Below, piece after piece: positions 42,000-50,386 of a stretch of 64,000 nucleotides of DNA. Within the stretch, counting starts at the first letter, position 1. Every line of letters begins with the position of its first letter. Source of the stretch: Arenicellaceae bacterium (lineage in GTDB: Bacteria > Pseudomonadota > Gammaproteobacteria > Arenicellales > Arenicellaceae); NCBI GenBank assembly GCA_029246505.1, contig JAQWNC010000007.1, positions 57,944-121,943 on the forward strand, written 5' to 3'. The notes under the pieces were generated by a model. The model saw only the letters and a program-made list of their open reading frames with translations. It ran no database searches and was not told the origin of the DNA. Position numbers and translations under genes: made by a program.

Positions 42000-42162
42000 T
42001 AAAGGTCAGCTTCCGATCTATAGCTGGGGGCCCTGCAGCCTCAATGCCGCCGCAGCAGACCTGCCTGCATTAAAGGTAGATTTTGGCGTTGCCCTTGCAA
42101 GCCGAACCAAAGACCCTAGCAAACCAGTTAGACTTAGTGTGCTATGCGACAATACTCGCGTA

Positions 42163-42771
42163 TTAGTTCCCAGATCGCCTAACAGGATTGATGGGATAAA
42201 TCCTTTCAGCAGTAGTTTCTTCAGGGCCAGTCCATTCTGCCCGTAATTCCCAAAGTTGGCGCTCGTTAACTGTGCGATCACATGCTTCGAAACTGATATC
42301 TCGCATTATATGAATGGGATTGCCGCCGCCTCCAGGTAAAACAATAGAACCTGCCGTCAAGCAAAGCTCTGGTGTCATTTCAGGGATAATTTGCCCGGTT
42401 TCGTTCATCGCTATAACTTGTGTTTCACGGCCATCACAGGTTTCAATTGAAACAAATGAACCTTCATTTGGTTCATATAGAGTCATACATTTATCACCGA
42501 ATTCAACCATTCTGAATTCATTTTGTTCCCTAATATTTTCCATCACGAAAGCCTGATCCTTTGTCGGGCCATTACCAATATAGGTGTAACAAGTATGTCC
42601 ATGCACGCCACCGATCGGTGCTCCATTATTTTGCCCACCCCGCAAATCGAGACACCAGCCACGATCCTCGTCGATAGGCGCTATAAGTTTTACCTCAACG
42701 GGAGTCTGGGCATTTGCGCTAATCGTAAAAAATATGAGCAAACCGCCAGCAAGTATTTGTCGTAGTTTCAT
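42163..42771 (-). CDS. Secreted protein with ricin-type beta-trefoil features
   Basis: 202 residues with a signal peptide (about 1-21, ending A-N-A-Q). The mature chain has spaced Cys residues, W-C-L-D-L-R-G-G near the start, C-M-T-L-Y in the middle, L-C-L-T-A-G and a final R-Q-L-W-E-L that resembles the Q-x-W repeats of ricin-B lectin folds. Carbohydrate binding is possible but not shown. It follows the dihaem cytochrome gene on the same strand after 41 bases. No enzyme motif is seen. Confidence 0.7.
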   Translation of the reverse strand: MKLRQILAGGLLIFFTISANAQTPVEVKLIAPIDEDRGWCLDLRGGQNNGAPIGGVHGHTCYTYIGNGPTKDQAFVMENIREQNEFRMVEFGDKCMTLYEPNEGSFVSIETCDGRETQVIAMNETGQIIPEMTPELCLTAGSIVLPGGGGNPIHIMRDISFEACDRTVNERQLWELRAEWTGPEETTAERIYPINPVRRSGN

Positions 42772-42812
42772 TTTCTATTAATCTTCTTGTGTAATTACTA
42801 TCTGAATTTGGT

Positions 42813-43526
42813 CTATAACCCAGAAATATAGGCCACCACGTCGGCAATGGATTGATCGTCGATCAGCAGCTTTGACATCACTGCCATTTGCTGCCCTCTT
42901 ACATCATCAGGATGGGCACCACGTATGCCGTCTCTGAAATACATTAATTGTCTGGTCATATAAAGCTCAGACAGATAGATTAGATTGGCAGCGCCTAGTG
43001 CTTCATTCCCTTTCCCATCTTCACCATGACATATGGTGCAGACGGATGAATAAGTGTTTTTACCTGCCTCAGCATTGCCCGAAATTGACGAGTCTAGTCC
43101 TGCATAGGGCGAATCCCAAAAATATGGCCTAGGGCCCACAGCATTCAGAGCCATCGGCTTACCGGGCTCCAATGCCGCAATATATTCAGCAACGCTTTTA
43201 ATAGTAAAATCGTTTCTAAGCATCGGCGAGGAAAAATGCATAACCTGACCAGGTACATCTTCAGCCAGATAACCGCGAACACCGTTCTTAAAGTTATGCA
43301 TCTGCAATTCGAGATACCAAGCCTCCAAACCTGCCAGTGCGGGGCCATCTCTTCGATCATTCCCCTGTACGCTGCCACCGTGACAGAAAGTACATACGAC
43401 AAAGATGTCCTCGCCTGTGACTGTTTCATTGGGTGTTTGTAATGTAACTTGAGCAAAAGTATTACTGCTAAAGCACAAAAGAAATATTACAAGTACTGAC
43501 TGTAACGAATATGTGTGAAACTTCAT
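42813..43526 (-). CDS. Dihaem cytochrome c
   Basis: 237 residues from the ATG at 43526 (MKFHTYSLQ) with GGGA upstream; the open frame continues farther upstream but the signal peptide (ends S-N-T-F-A-Q) fixes this start. Two cytochrome c domains carry C-T-F-C-H and C-T-I-C-H; candidate Met ligands lie in S-P-M-L and A-V-M-S. The arrangement resembles cytochrome c4 or the small electron-carrier subunits of periplasmic dehydrogenases. Divergent from the second dihaem cytochrome, next to the DUF6152/partner cluster. Confidence 0.87.
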   Translation of the reverse strand: MKFHTYSLQSVLVIFLLCFSSNTFAQVTLQTPNETVTGEDIFVVCTFCHGGSVQGNDRRDGPALAGLEAWYLELQMHNFKNGVRGYLAEDVPGQVMHFSSPMLRNDFTIKSVAEYIAALEPGKPMALNAVGPRPYFWDSPYAGLDSSISGNAEAGKNTYSSVCTICHGEDGKGNEALGAANLIYLSELYMTRQLMYFRDGIRGAHPDDVRGQQMAVMSKLLIDDQSIADVVAYISGL

Positions 43527-43814
43527 TAAATTCCCATCTAAACTCTGGTTAAAAACCTGATCCACCACGACTCGAAAAGACTGTCGTATATTAACGCATC
43601 TGGCGGCAAAAAAATTGCCAGCTAGTGGCGATTTAATTAATAGTATAAAACACATAGTAGCTAATAGACATGCCTCAGAAATTTCGCTCACCGACGTGGG
43701 TCGAGTATGCGGGTGGTGGGCGCTAAATAAACAAATTCTGGTTTTTAATTGCAAGGATGTTTACGCTTCTTCTCCTTAGCACAATTAGTCTGCAAATAAA
43801 ATCGAGTGAACCTA

Positions 43815-44673
43815 GTGAGCAAAAGTTTTTTAGCAATGATATATCTTGTGTTGTCTACAGCTGCAAACAGCGTGGTATTCGCGGCGGCTGGAGCGTGGCA
43901 CTTACCTCATGAAAGGTATCGCAGCTTGCGGGAACTGTCATACCCCTAAAAATTCTAACGCCATCGAAGTGGAAGGGATGGCCTATGCAGGTAGTTTCGT
44001 TATTGAAAGCCCGAATTTTAAAGCCTATGCGCCGAATATAACCATGGACATTGAAACCGGGATCGGCGACTGGACTGATGAAGAGATTACTCGCAGCATT
44101 CGTGATGGTATCCGCCCCGATGGCACGTCAATTGGGCCCCCAATGCCCAGTTCTGTGTATGCGCTAATGTCGGGCCGAGATGTAAAAGCAATTGTTTCTT
44201 ATTTACGCACAGTCGAGCCAGTAAAAAATGTGGTACCAAAAACTGAATTTAAAATTACTCTACCCTCGAGTTATGGTCCTCCCGTTGTAACGGTTCCTGA
44301 AGTATCAAAAGATGATCCTATCGCCTACGGAAGATATTTAACCTATACCCTCGGCCACTGCTTCGATTGCCACACCCCTTTGGAGGATGGGAAATATAAT
44401 TTTGACCTGATTGGTGAAAGTGGTAGGGTATTTGATAATATCTTCGGTCTGGGCTTTACCACCGTTTCCTTAAATATTACTCCACACAAGCTTTTTGGCC
44501 TTGGTGAATGTAGTGATGGGGAAATCAAGCTTGCCATGGTAGAAGGAATTAGTCGTAATGGCCGCTCACTGGTCAGGGCTATGGCCTTTCCCAATTACCA
44601 GAAGGTAACCGAAGAAGACATAAATGCTATAGTCGCATATCTGCGATCCATGAAGCCATTTCCTGCTGACTAA
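43815..44673 (+). CDS. Dihaem cytochrome c with apparent frameshift at the signal peptide
   Basis: The haem-bearing part (43888 onward: L-E-R-G-T-Y-L-M-K-G-I-A-A-C-G-N-C-H) is open to 44673, with a second haem motif C-F-D-C-H. That frame has no signal peptide; its upstream codons read as nonsense (M-C-C-L-Q-L). A signal peptide is found in the preceding frame from the GTG at 43815: S-K-S-F-L-A-M-I-Y-L-V-L-S-T-A and F-A-A-A. Joining the two needs a one-base change near 43880-43890 in GCGGCGG. So either the gene is frameshifted or one base of the assembly is wrong. The family is the dihaem cytochromes that accept electrons from periplasmic alcohol, sorbitol or aldehyde dehydrogenases. Confidence 0.75.
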
Positions 44674-44724
44674 CATTCAAGCAAAGATTCTTTAGTAAAA
44701 TAAATTATTAATTATAGAGCTTTT

Positions 44725-45666
44725 ATGAAAAAAATAACCCGGTTGCATCTAAAAACTAGCATTGGCATTCTTTCGTCCCTAATGGTGGTGTCGGCATTCG
44801 CGCAAACACCTACCCAGAAACCAACTTCTCAAGAACAGGAGTATGAGACGTCGTGGGAAGAGTACATGGCGCTCAAAGAAAAAGCTAACGGTGGCACAAA
44901 GCATACCTACGAAACCTTACCGAACTGGAAAGGGGTCTGGCGTTCATCAAATCGTGTACGACACTCCTTTGACTTTTCAATCGTAAAAGACCGCGCAGAC
45001 CTCCCTCAGTATAAAATAATCAGCGCGGAGCTTACGCCAAAATATCTAGCGGACTATGAGGAACATATTGAAGAGATTAAAATGGGATTAGGCTGGGATC
45101 GGCTAAGTGATTGTCTTCCAGCTGGATTCCCGCGCTGGCTAACCGAACCTTTTTCAAGAGAATTTGTTCCAACACCCGACCAAACCTGGCTTTCTCATGA
45201 GCAGGTGAATGAAACGCGTCGTGTCTATACCGATGGCCGTGGGCATGGGGCAGAGGATTTCGCCATTCCGTTATGGCTTGGTGATTCTATTGGTTTTTGG
45301 AATGAGGACACATTGGTTATCCACACCACGAATTTAAAAGCCGGCCGGTATCAGCGTGGGCAGCCTGCATATAGTTTTCAGACTAGCACGGTTGAGCAAT
45401 GGGGAATGATCGATCAGACAACTATGCTAGTAAAGATAACTATTTATGATCCTCCAGCATTAGTGAAACCATGGCATGCGGAATTCACTTACGCTGTGAA
45501 CCGTGACCCTGAAATTCGCGTGAACTATAATTCTTGCGAAGAGAACAACATGGTAGTACGCATGCCGAGCGGGGAAGCGACCATCCTCCTGCCAGGTGAC
45601 GCGAATTATAACGAACCCACCACCTTTGGTATTCCCGAAGTGACCTGGGATACCATACCGGAATAG
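44725..45666 (+). CDS. Exported protein of unknown function (DUF6152 partner family)
   Basis: 313 residues with a signal peptide ending V-S-A-F-A-Q. The mature domain has W-K-G-V-W near residue 70, C-L-P-A-G-F-P-R, and the family core G-F-W-N-E-D-T-L-V-I-H-T-T-N with a V-K-P-W segment. It is a single-copy relative of the two-domain protein at 3.4 kb. It follows the cytochrome gene after 51 bases and precedes a DUF6152 gene by 47 bases, probably in one operon. No enzyme motif known to me is present. Confidence 0.78.
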   Translation: MKKITRLHLKTSIGILSSLMVVSAFAQTPTQKPTSQEQEYETSWEEYMALKEKANGGTKHTYETLPNWKGVWRSSNRVRHSFDFSIVKDRADLPQYKIISAELTPKYLADYEEHIEEIKMGLGWDRLSDCLPAGFPRWLTEPFSREFVPTPDQTWLSHEQVNETRRVYTDGRGHGAEDFAIPLWLGDSIGFWNEDTLVIHTTNLKAGRYQRGQPAYSFQTSTVEQWGMIDQTTMLVKITIYDPPALVKPWHAEFTYAVNRDPEIRVNYNSCEENNMVVRMPSGEATILLPGDANYNEPTTFGIPEVTWDTIPE

Positions 45667-45713
45667 TGATCGCGACCATTTAAATCAATTCAGCTTTATT
45701 AGCGGAGACAAAA

Positions 45714-46082
45714 ATGAAATTCATTAGAAGTTTTACAAGTCTGACCATTATGTTCGGAATGAGTTCCGGAATGGTTCAAGCGCATCACTCTGCAACCATG
45801 TTTGATTTTGAAAAGGAGACTACTATCACGGGGGCAGTCAAGGAGTTTCAATACACTAACCCTCATGCGTGGCTGATCGTCACCGTTGTTGACGACAGTG
45901 GCGAGAAAACTAATTGGAGTGTTGAGCTTGGCGCTCCCACTCTGCTTCGAGCGGTAGGGGTTGGTAAAAAAACATTTCTTCCGGGAGATGAATATACACT
46001 CAAAATCCATCCTATGAAGGATGGTCGACCGGCTGGTGAACATATTAGTATTACGAAACCTGACGGCTCACCAGCTTATTAA
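45714..46082 (+). CDS. DUF6152 family exported protein
   Basis: 122 residues, with GGAG upstream of the ATG. The signal peptide ends M-V-Q-A and the mature protein begins HHSATMFD. Family motifs are G-A-V-K-E-F-Q-Y-T-N-P-H-A-W, V-V-D-D-S-G, W-S-V-E-L, and the G-D-E-Y-T-L-K-I-H strand. Second of the three adjacent DUF6152/partner pairs; here the partner gene comes first. Confidence 0.82.
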   Translation: MKFIRSFTSLTIMFGMSSGMVQAHHSATMFDFEKETTITGAVKEFQYTNPHAWLIVTVVDDSGEKTNWSVELGAPTLLRAVGVGKKTFLPGDEYTLKIHPMKDGRPAGEHISITKPDGSPAY

Positions 46083-46318
46083 AAACTATAATTCTATTTT
46101 TTACATCTTAAAAGGCCATAGAATATTTGTATTCCATGAAAACCAACATACCAATTGATTCAAAATAAAACAGCAACTAAACGGTAGGATTTAGGATTAC
46201 AAACAGCGAATAATAAGTTACAAATATTCGATGTTTAAAAATTTGAATCCATATTATTATGATCTAATTGCTTACCGTATTCAGCCTTGGGGCCATTCAA
46301 TTTAAACCGAGAAATAAT

Positions 46319-47371
46319 ATGAATTATTTAAGTAGGGCGTTAGCCGTCGCCTCTTTCGCGAACTTGCTAGCGCTGCCTGGCGCAGTAACCGCGCACCACT
46401 CCACTTCAGAATACGACCAAACTATTTTGGTTGATATCGAAGGTACGATAACCAAAAAGTTTTGGAGAAACCCCCACGTCATATTTCATATTAAAACAGC
46501 TGAAGGTGAGGACTGGATTATCGAAGGCTCCTCAGTCAGTAGTCAGGATCGACGTGGCATTGGTTCAGATGTTATCAATGTAGGCGAAATTATTACCGTC
46601 GCGGGACACGTTTCCACTCGGCGAGATAACGATATGGTTATGCGACATATTCTTCTGGCCAATGGGCAAGAGCTTATGCTTAGCGGAAATAGCGAACCTC
46701 ATTGGCCTGATGTTCAACAATTAGCTCTAATCTCTAGCGCCCCCACCGCCGAGCAGATAGCAGAGGCCGAGGCTACTGCAGATGGCCTTTTCCGAACTTG
46801 GTCTTGGGGACGCCTCGAGCCAGGTTGGTGGTTCTTTGCAGGCCCAGATGCCTTTCCGCTTACTCATGCTGCGTTAGAAAAATTTGCGACCTGGAACGAA
46901 TATACCGAAAACCCGCAACTGGAATGCATTCCACCAGGCATGCCGCTAACGATGGGCAACCCCTACCCTATCGAATTTGTAAAGCAGGATGAGAATACTA
47001 TTGTGATGCATGCGCATGAATTCGATGTGACGCGAGTTATTCATTTAAACGCCATAGCAGACCCAAGCGTTGAAGAATCAATTATGGGGCACTCTGTCGG
47101 TCGTTGGGAAGACGAAAATATACTTGTAGTTGATACAGCGAATATTAATTACCCCTATTTCAATCGTGTAGGAATTTCTTCTGGGCCTAATCTCACTGTA
47201 CACGAACGTTTTATTCTTGATGATGAGGCTAATACGTTGCAGTACTTCATTACGATAACCGACCCTTGGGCGTTGACTGAGCCGTACACAAAAGAACTAC
47301 TTTGGATATGGACGCCAGGCAAACAACTCGGCACCTACGGTTGCGAAGTATCTGAGGTCTACGCCCAGTAG
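46319..47371 (+). CDS. Fusion of DUF6152 and partner domain, exported
   Basis: 350 residues from the ATG at 46319 (MNYLSRALAV) with GAGA upstream. After a signal peptide ending A-V-T-A the mature chain begins HHSTSEYD, and residues about 24-130 form a DUF6152 domain (G-T-I-T-K-K-F-W-R-N-P-H). Residues about 150-350 form the second domain: C-I-P-P-G-M-P, G-R-W-E-D-E-N-I-L-V-V-D-T-A-N-I and a T-E-P-Y-T-K-E segment. That is the same core as in the neighbouring partner protein. The two domains normally lie on separate adjacent genes, so this is a natural fusion and good evidence for a joint function. A terminator follows. Confidence 0.82.
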   Translation: MNYLSRALAVASFANLLALPGAVTAHHSTSEYDQTILVDIEGTITKKFWRNPHVIFHIKTAEGEDWIIEGSSVSSQDRRGIGSDVINVGEIITVAGHVSTRRDNDMVMRHILLANGQELMLSGNSEPHWPDVQQLALISSAPTAEQIAEAEATADGLFRTWSWGRLEPGWWFFAGPDAFPLTHAALEKFATWNEYTENPQLECIPPGMPLTMGNPYPIEFVKQDENTIVMHAHEFDVTRVIHLNAIADPSVEESIMGHSVGRWEDENILVVDTANINYPYFNRVGISSGPNLTVHERFILDDEANTLQYFITITDPWALTEPYTKELLWIWTPGKQLGTYGCEVSEVYAQ

Positions 47372-47402
47372 ATAGAAGCCGAACTGGTATAGTAAATAAG
47401 AT

Positions 47403-47434
47403 AAAAAGCCCCTCTCATTCAAGCGGGGCTTTTT
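47403..47434. terminator. Bidirectional rho-independent terminator
   Basis: A perfect 10-base inverted repeat AAAAAGCCCC (47403-47412) / GGGGCTTTTT (47425-47434) with a 12-base loop and T-runs on both strands. It lies between convergent DUF6152 fusion and partner genes and can serve both. Confidence 0.9.
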
Positions 47435-47497
47435 GTTGATACCTTTATGTGATTATCAGAACGTGTCTATCGCCGTGATTTCAAGCTGCCTACCCCA

Positions 47498-48394
47498 TTA
47501 TCGAGGGTTATCGTGACTCACCGTTGTGTCATGCATCAATTGAAGGTCTTGGTCAATACAGGGCGGTGCCTCAGTAATTTCGATGTCGGTTAGTGTAGGG
47601 CTGCGAGGAGGAACTTCCCATGGCTCTGCCAGCACTGCCGGATCATAAGCTGTCGCCTGCCACTTCAGCTTGTTACCCTCACGGCTCAGGCGTTCGACCA
47701 CGCGTAGATCGGTTGTATGAAAAGAGCCATCATCTTTCAACCAGGCTTCGTCGTTGAAGTTAACGGTTTCGACTACCAACGTGTCACCCTCCCAATAACC
47801 GATCGAATCGCCAAGGTGGCTTGGGTTCACCTCCACTCTATGTTCACGACCATCTGTAGGAACAACCCGAAAAAAATTACCATTCACATCGTCATATAGA
47901 AACACGACCTGTGTAGGGGTTTGCACGATCTTGTCGGGTGGACCAATCCGTGGTAATCCGGGATTTTCACACCGGAGAATCGGGTCCTCTTCTACCTGCC
48001 GTAATTTTAGGTCCTGGACTTTGGCTGCATACTCCGGTCGATACGTTGGTCTATCCACTACGGATAATATCTTGGCCTTAACCTCATCGCTTAACGGGGG
48101 GTCTACTAGACTCGGTTGAGCCTCGCTTTGCATATCTAGCGCAGCCTCAGCTTCTTCTATTTCTTCACAGACAAACAGACAGATAGAGGCACCAACACGC
48201 TTGGGTTGCATACCCGCAACGATAACGTCATCCCAAACACCGTTTAGATCTGGGAGTCCTTTCGCAGTTCGAGGAGTTTCTACCGCATTATCTGTCGCAG
48301 CATTTGACTGCGCCTGGGTGATCGCAAAAGGTAATGACAACATCAATACCAACGCTGCGGTAGTAAGACCCTTAAGTATTAAACAAGTTTTCAT
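47498..48394 (-). CDS. Exported protein of unknown function (DUF6152 partner family)
   Basis: 298 residues from the ATG at 48394 (MKTCLILKG); a GTG at 48409 overlaps the upstream stop (GTGA) and is an alternative start. The signal peptide ends A-Q-S. The family opening is G-L-P-D-L-N-G-V-W, then C-E-N-P-G-L-P-R, and the core is G-Y-W-E-G-D-T-L-V-V-E-T-V-N-F-N. The last part has the A-E-P-W segment. It lies after a DUF6152 gene, the reverse of the order in the other two pairs. Function unknown. Confidence 0.8.
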   Translation of the reverse strand: MKTCLILKGLTTAALVLMLSLPFAITQAQSNAATDNAVETPRTAKGLPDLNGVWDDVIVAGMQPKRVGASICLFVCEEIEEAEAALDMQSEAQPSLVDPPLSDEVKAKILSVVDRPTYRPEYAAKVQDLKLRQVEEDPILRCENPGLPRIGPPDKIVQTPTQVVFLYDDVNGNFFRVVPTDGREHRVEVNPSHLGDSIGYWEGDTLVVETVNFNDEAWLKDDGSFHTTDLRVVERLSREGNKLKWQATAYDPAVLAEPWEVPPRSPTLTDIEITEAPPCIDQDLQLMHDTTVSHDNPR

Positions 48395-48405
48395 AGAATT
48401 GTATC

Positions 48406-48831
48406 TCACTGTTTAAGCGCTGATGGCTGACTTGAAGCAGCATCTAGTTGTACGTTCGCCAGCTGATAAAAATGCCCATCCGCGTAGGTGATTCTATGGA
48501 CCCAGCCAATATGGGGGTCCTTAGTAGCCGTAATGCCGCTAACACTAACAGGCCCACCGTCTCCGCTTAACATCTCTTTAGTGATGCCCCCTTTGCGCAT
48601 GAAAGCGGTCGGCGCGGTTTCCAGTCTCCACTCAGTAACATTGCCATCTTGATCAGTTACGTCGAGGTGCAAAAATACATGGGGATTAATCCAGCGGGTC
48701 TCCGTGACTACCCCCGTAATCTTAAATGGGGCATCCTTATCAAAGACACCATATACCGAGTGATGCGCCACAGCAGATAATGTAACGCCCCCGAGTGCCA
48801 AAACCAACAAAACGGTTCTCAAAATCTTCAT
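48406..48831 (-). CDS. DUF6152 family exported protein
   Basis: 141 residues. Signal peptide ends A-V-A and the mature chain begins HHSVYGVFD. It has G-V-V-T-E-T-R-W-I-N-P-H-V-F, V-T-D-Q-D-G-N-V, W-R-L-E-T, and a G-D-G-G-P-V-S-V-S-G strand. Its stop touches the start of the partner gene. Third stand-alone DUF6152 copy in the eastern cluster including the fusion. Confidence 0.83.
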   Translation of the reverse strand: MKILRTVLLVLALGGVTLSAVAHHSVYGVFDKDAPFKITGVVTETRWINPHVFLHLDVTDQDGNVTEWRLETAPTAFMRKGGITKEMLSGDGGPVSVSGITATKDPHIGWVHRITYADGHFYQLANVQLDAASSQPSALKQ

Positions 48832-49072
48832 AAAATCCTCTGTTCTGGCTCAACGTATCACACGAGCCATTCATGGTAACTGAGATAGTGACTATCAAAA
48901 ATGATTCTTCTTTGCAGTGACTGTAGCAAATAGTTGCTATTTTCACTAAATCGGTTGAATCGTAGTTGATCAATTGAAATCCCTAGGCTACGCACAACCG
49001 CGGTTTTGCGAGCCCATTCTTTGCCACTAATTTAATGAGAGTAACTTGCAGTAACGCAATAGCGATAATCTA

Positions 49073-49110
49073 TTGTGGTTATTCTACTTTTCATAGTAGA
49101 TTAACCACAA
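49073..49110. repeat. 16-base inverted repeat upstream of the exported Rossmann protein
   Basis: TTGTGGTTATTCTACT (49073-49088) and its complement (49095-49110) match at 15 of 16 positions around a six-base loop. It starts 125 bases before the downstream ATG. No T-run follows, so it is more likely an operator or mRNA leader hairpin than a terminator. Confidence 0.65.
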
Positions 49111-49197
49111 TCAAGGTGTGTTTCACGCAGACCTTTACCAAACGCGAGGTCTGCGCACTGCGCCCCGTAAACAATAACAAACTTAGGAGATCTCAGT

Positions 49198-49902
49198 ATG
49201 GTCACAATCACCAGTAATTATAGACGCTCGCTAATGCTAGCCGTAATGACGATAGGGCTTTCGGCGGCGAGCCCGCTGATGGCCGACACTATTGCCATTA
49301 TCGGCACCGGTAACGTAGGCGGTGCACTCGGCCCTGAGTTCGCCGCTCAAGGTCACACGGTTGTGTATGGGTCGCGCGAGCCAAAACGATCTGAAGTGCA
49401 AGAATTGGTGGCGCGCACTTCTGGTGACGCGTCCGCAACAAGTATGCTAGATGCAGTGGTAGACGCTGATATGGTCGTCATTGCTGTTCCCGGTGGCGTA
49501 GCCGAAGTGGTAGTTCGCGGCTTGGGAGATCTCTCCGGGAAAATCATCATTGATCCTACAAACCGGGTGGCTCCGGGAGAAGATGGCTTCATGAATCATA
49601 CAGCCGAGTCCTCCAATGGCGAGGCGATTCAGGCCGCTGCGCCGAACGCCCACGTCGTCAAGGCCTTTAATACTCTGAACTACCGGACCATGGTCGATCC
49701 GGGCGGCCCCGTGACCATCCCTCTAGCCGGTAATAACATAGAAGCTAAAGGCACCGTCGCGGCCCTCGTCGCAGGCATGGGCCTCGAAGCTGTGGACGTA
49801 GGCCCAATCCGCGCCTCGCACGTACTGGAAGGCATGTTAACGATTTGGCTCAATGCCTCGCGGGCAGACCAGCCGTTCGACTACCACTTCCGGCGCAAAT
49901 AA
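49198..49902 (+). CDS. Exported NAD(P)-binding F420-oxidoreductase-like protein
   Basis: 234 residues with AGGAG upstream. Residues 1-29 look like a Sec signal peptide (R-R-S-L-M-L-A-V-M-T-I-G-L-S-A, ending L-M-A). Then the Rossmann motif I-A-I-I-G-T-G-N-V-G-G-A-L-G starts. G-S-R-E-P-K near residue 60 suggests NADP preference. V-K-A-F-N-T-L-N near residue 155 is typical of the family of F420:NADP oxidoreductases and their non-F420 relatives. A Rossmann enzyme in the periplasm would be unusual since nicotinamide cofactors are not normally free there. Either the leader is not cleaved, or the enzyme carries bound cofactor. Single gene. Confidence 0.8.
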   Translation: MVTITSNYRRSLMLAVMTIGLSAASPLMADTIAIIGTGNVGGALGPEFAAQGHTVVYGSREPKRSEVQELVARTSGDASATSMLDAVVDADMVVIAVPGGVAEVVVRGLGDLSGKIIIDPTNRVAPGEDGFMNHTAESSNGEAIQAAAPNAHVVKAFNTLNYRTMVDPGGPVTIPLAGNNIEAKGTVAALVAGMGLEAVDVGPIRASHVLEGMLTIWLNASRADQPFDYHFRRK

Positions 49903-50022
49903 GTACGGCTATGCCAGGGCAAGAATTTTCTTAAACTTTATATTGGGCGGTTAACTTGCCCAAGTGCCCTAGCGTCTTAAACAGAAGGAATATCTCGATA
50001 AAATTAATAGGAGATTTTGATT

Positions 50023-50331
50023 ATGAGTGCTTATTGGGTGGCGCGTTCAAAAATAAATACGCCTGTGAATTATTCGAAATATACCGCCCTAGTCGGTGAT
50101 ATTTTAACGAAATATGGCGGTAAGGTACTTTCGCGCGGGGGTAAATTTCAAATGATGGAAGGCCCGGATTACTTCCAGCGCTTTGTCGTTGTTGAGTTTC
50201 CTACATTCGAAGACGCTGTCGCCTGTTTTGAATCTGACGAGTATCAATCAGCCGCAGAGTACCGCCGAGACGGCTCTGGTGAAGTTGAAACTGTTATTTT
50301 GGATGCGACCGATGGTATAGGCGTAAATTAA
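50023..50331 (+). CDS. DUF1330 family protein
   Basis: 102 residues from the ATG at 50023, with AGGAGA eight bases upstream. It contains the DUF1330 pattern A-Y-W-V-A-R, Y-G-G-K-V-L-S-R-G-G, F-V-V-V-E-F-P and A-V-A-C-F-E-S-D-E-Y-Q. This is a small ferredoxin-like dimeric fold with no agreed function. It sits 56 bases before fadB; cotranscription is possible. Confidence 0.88.
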   Translation: MSAYWVARSKINTPVNYSKYTALVGDILTKYGGKVLSRGGKFQMMEGPDYFQRFVVVEFPTFEDAVACFESDEYQSAAEYRRDGSGEVETVILDATDGIGVN

Positions 50332-50386
50332 CTATTTAGTCATCGTTTCAAAATCAACCCGAGTGTGACTCCCAAGAGATAAATAC

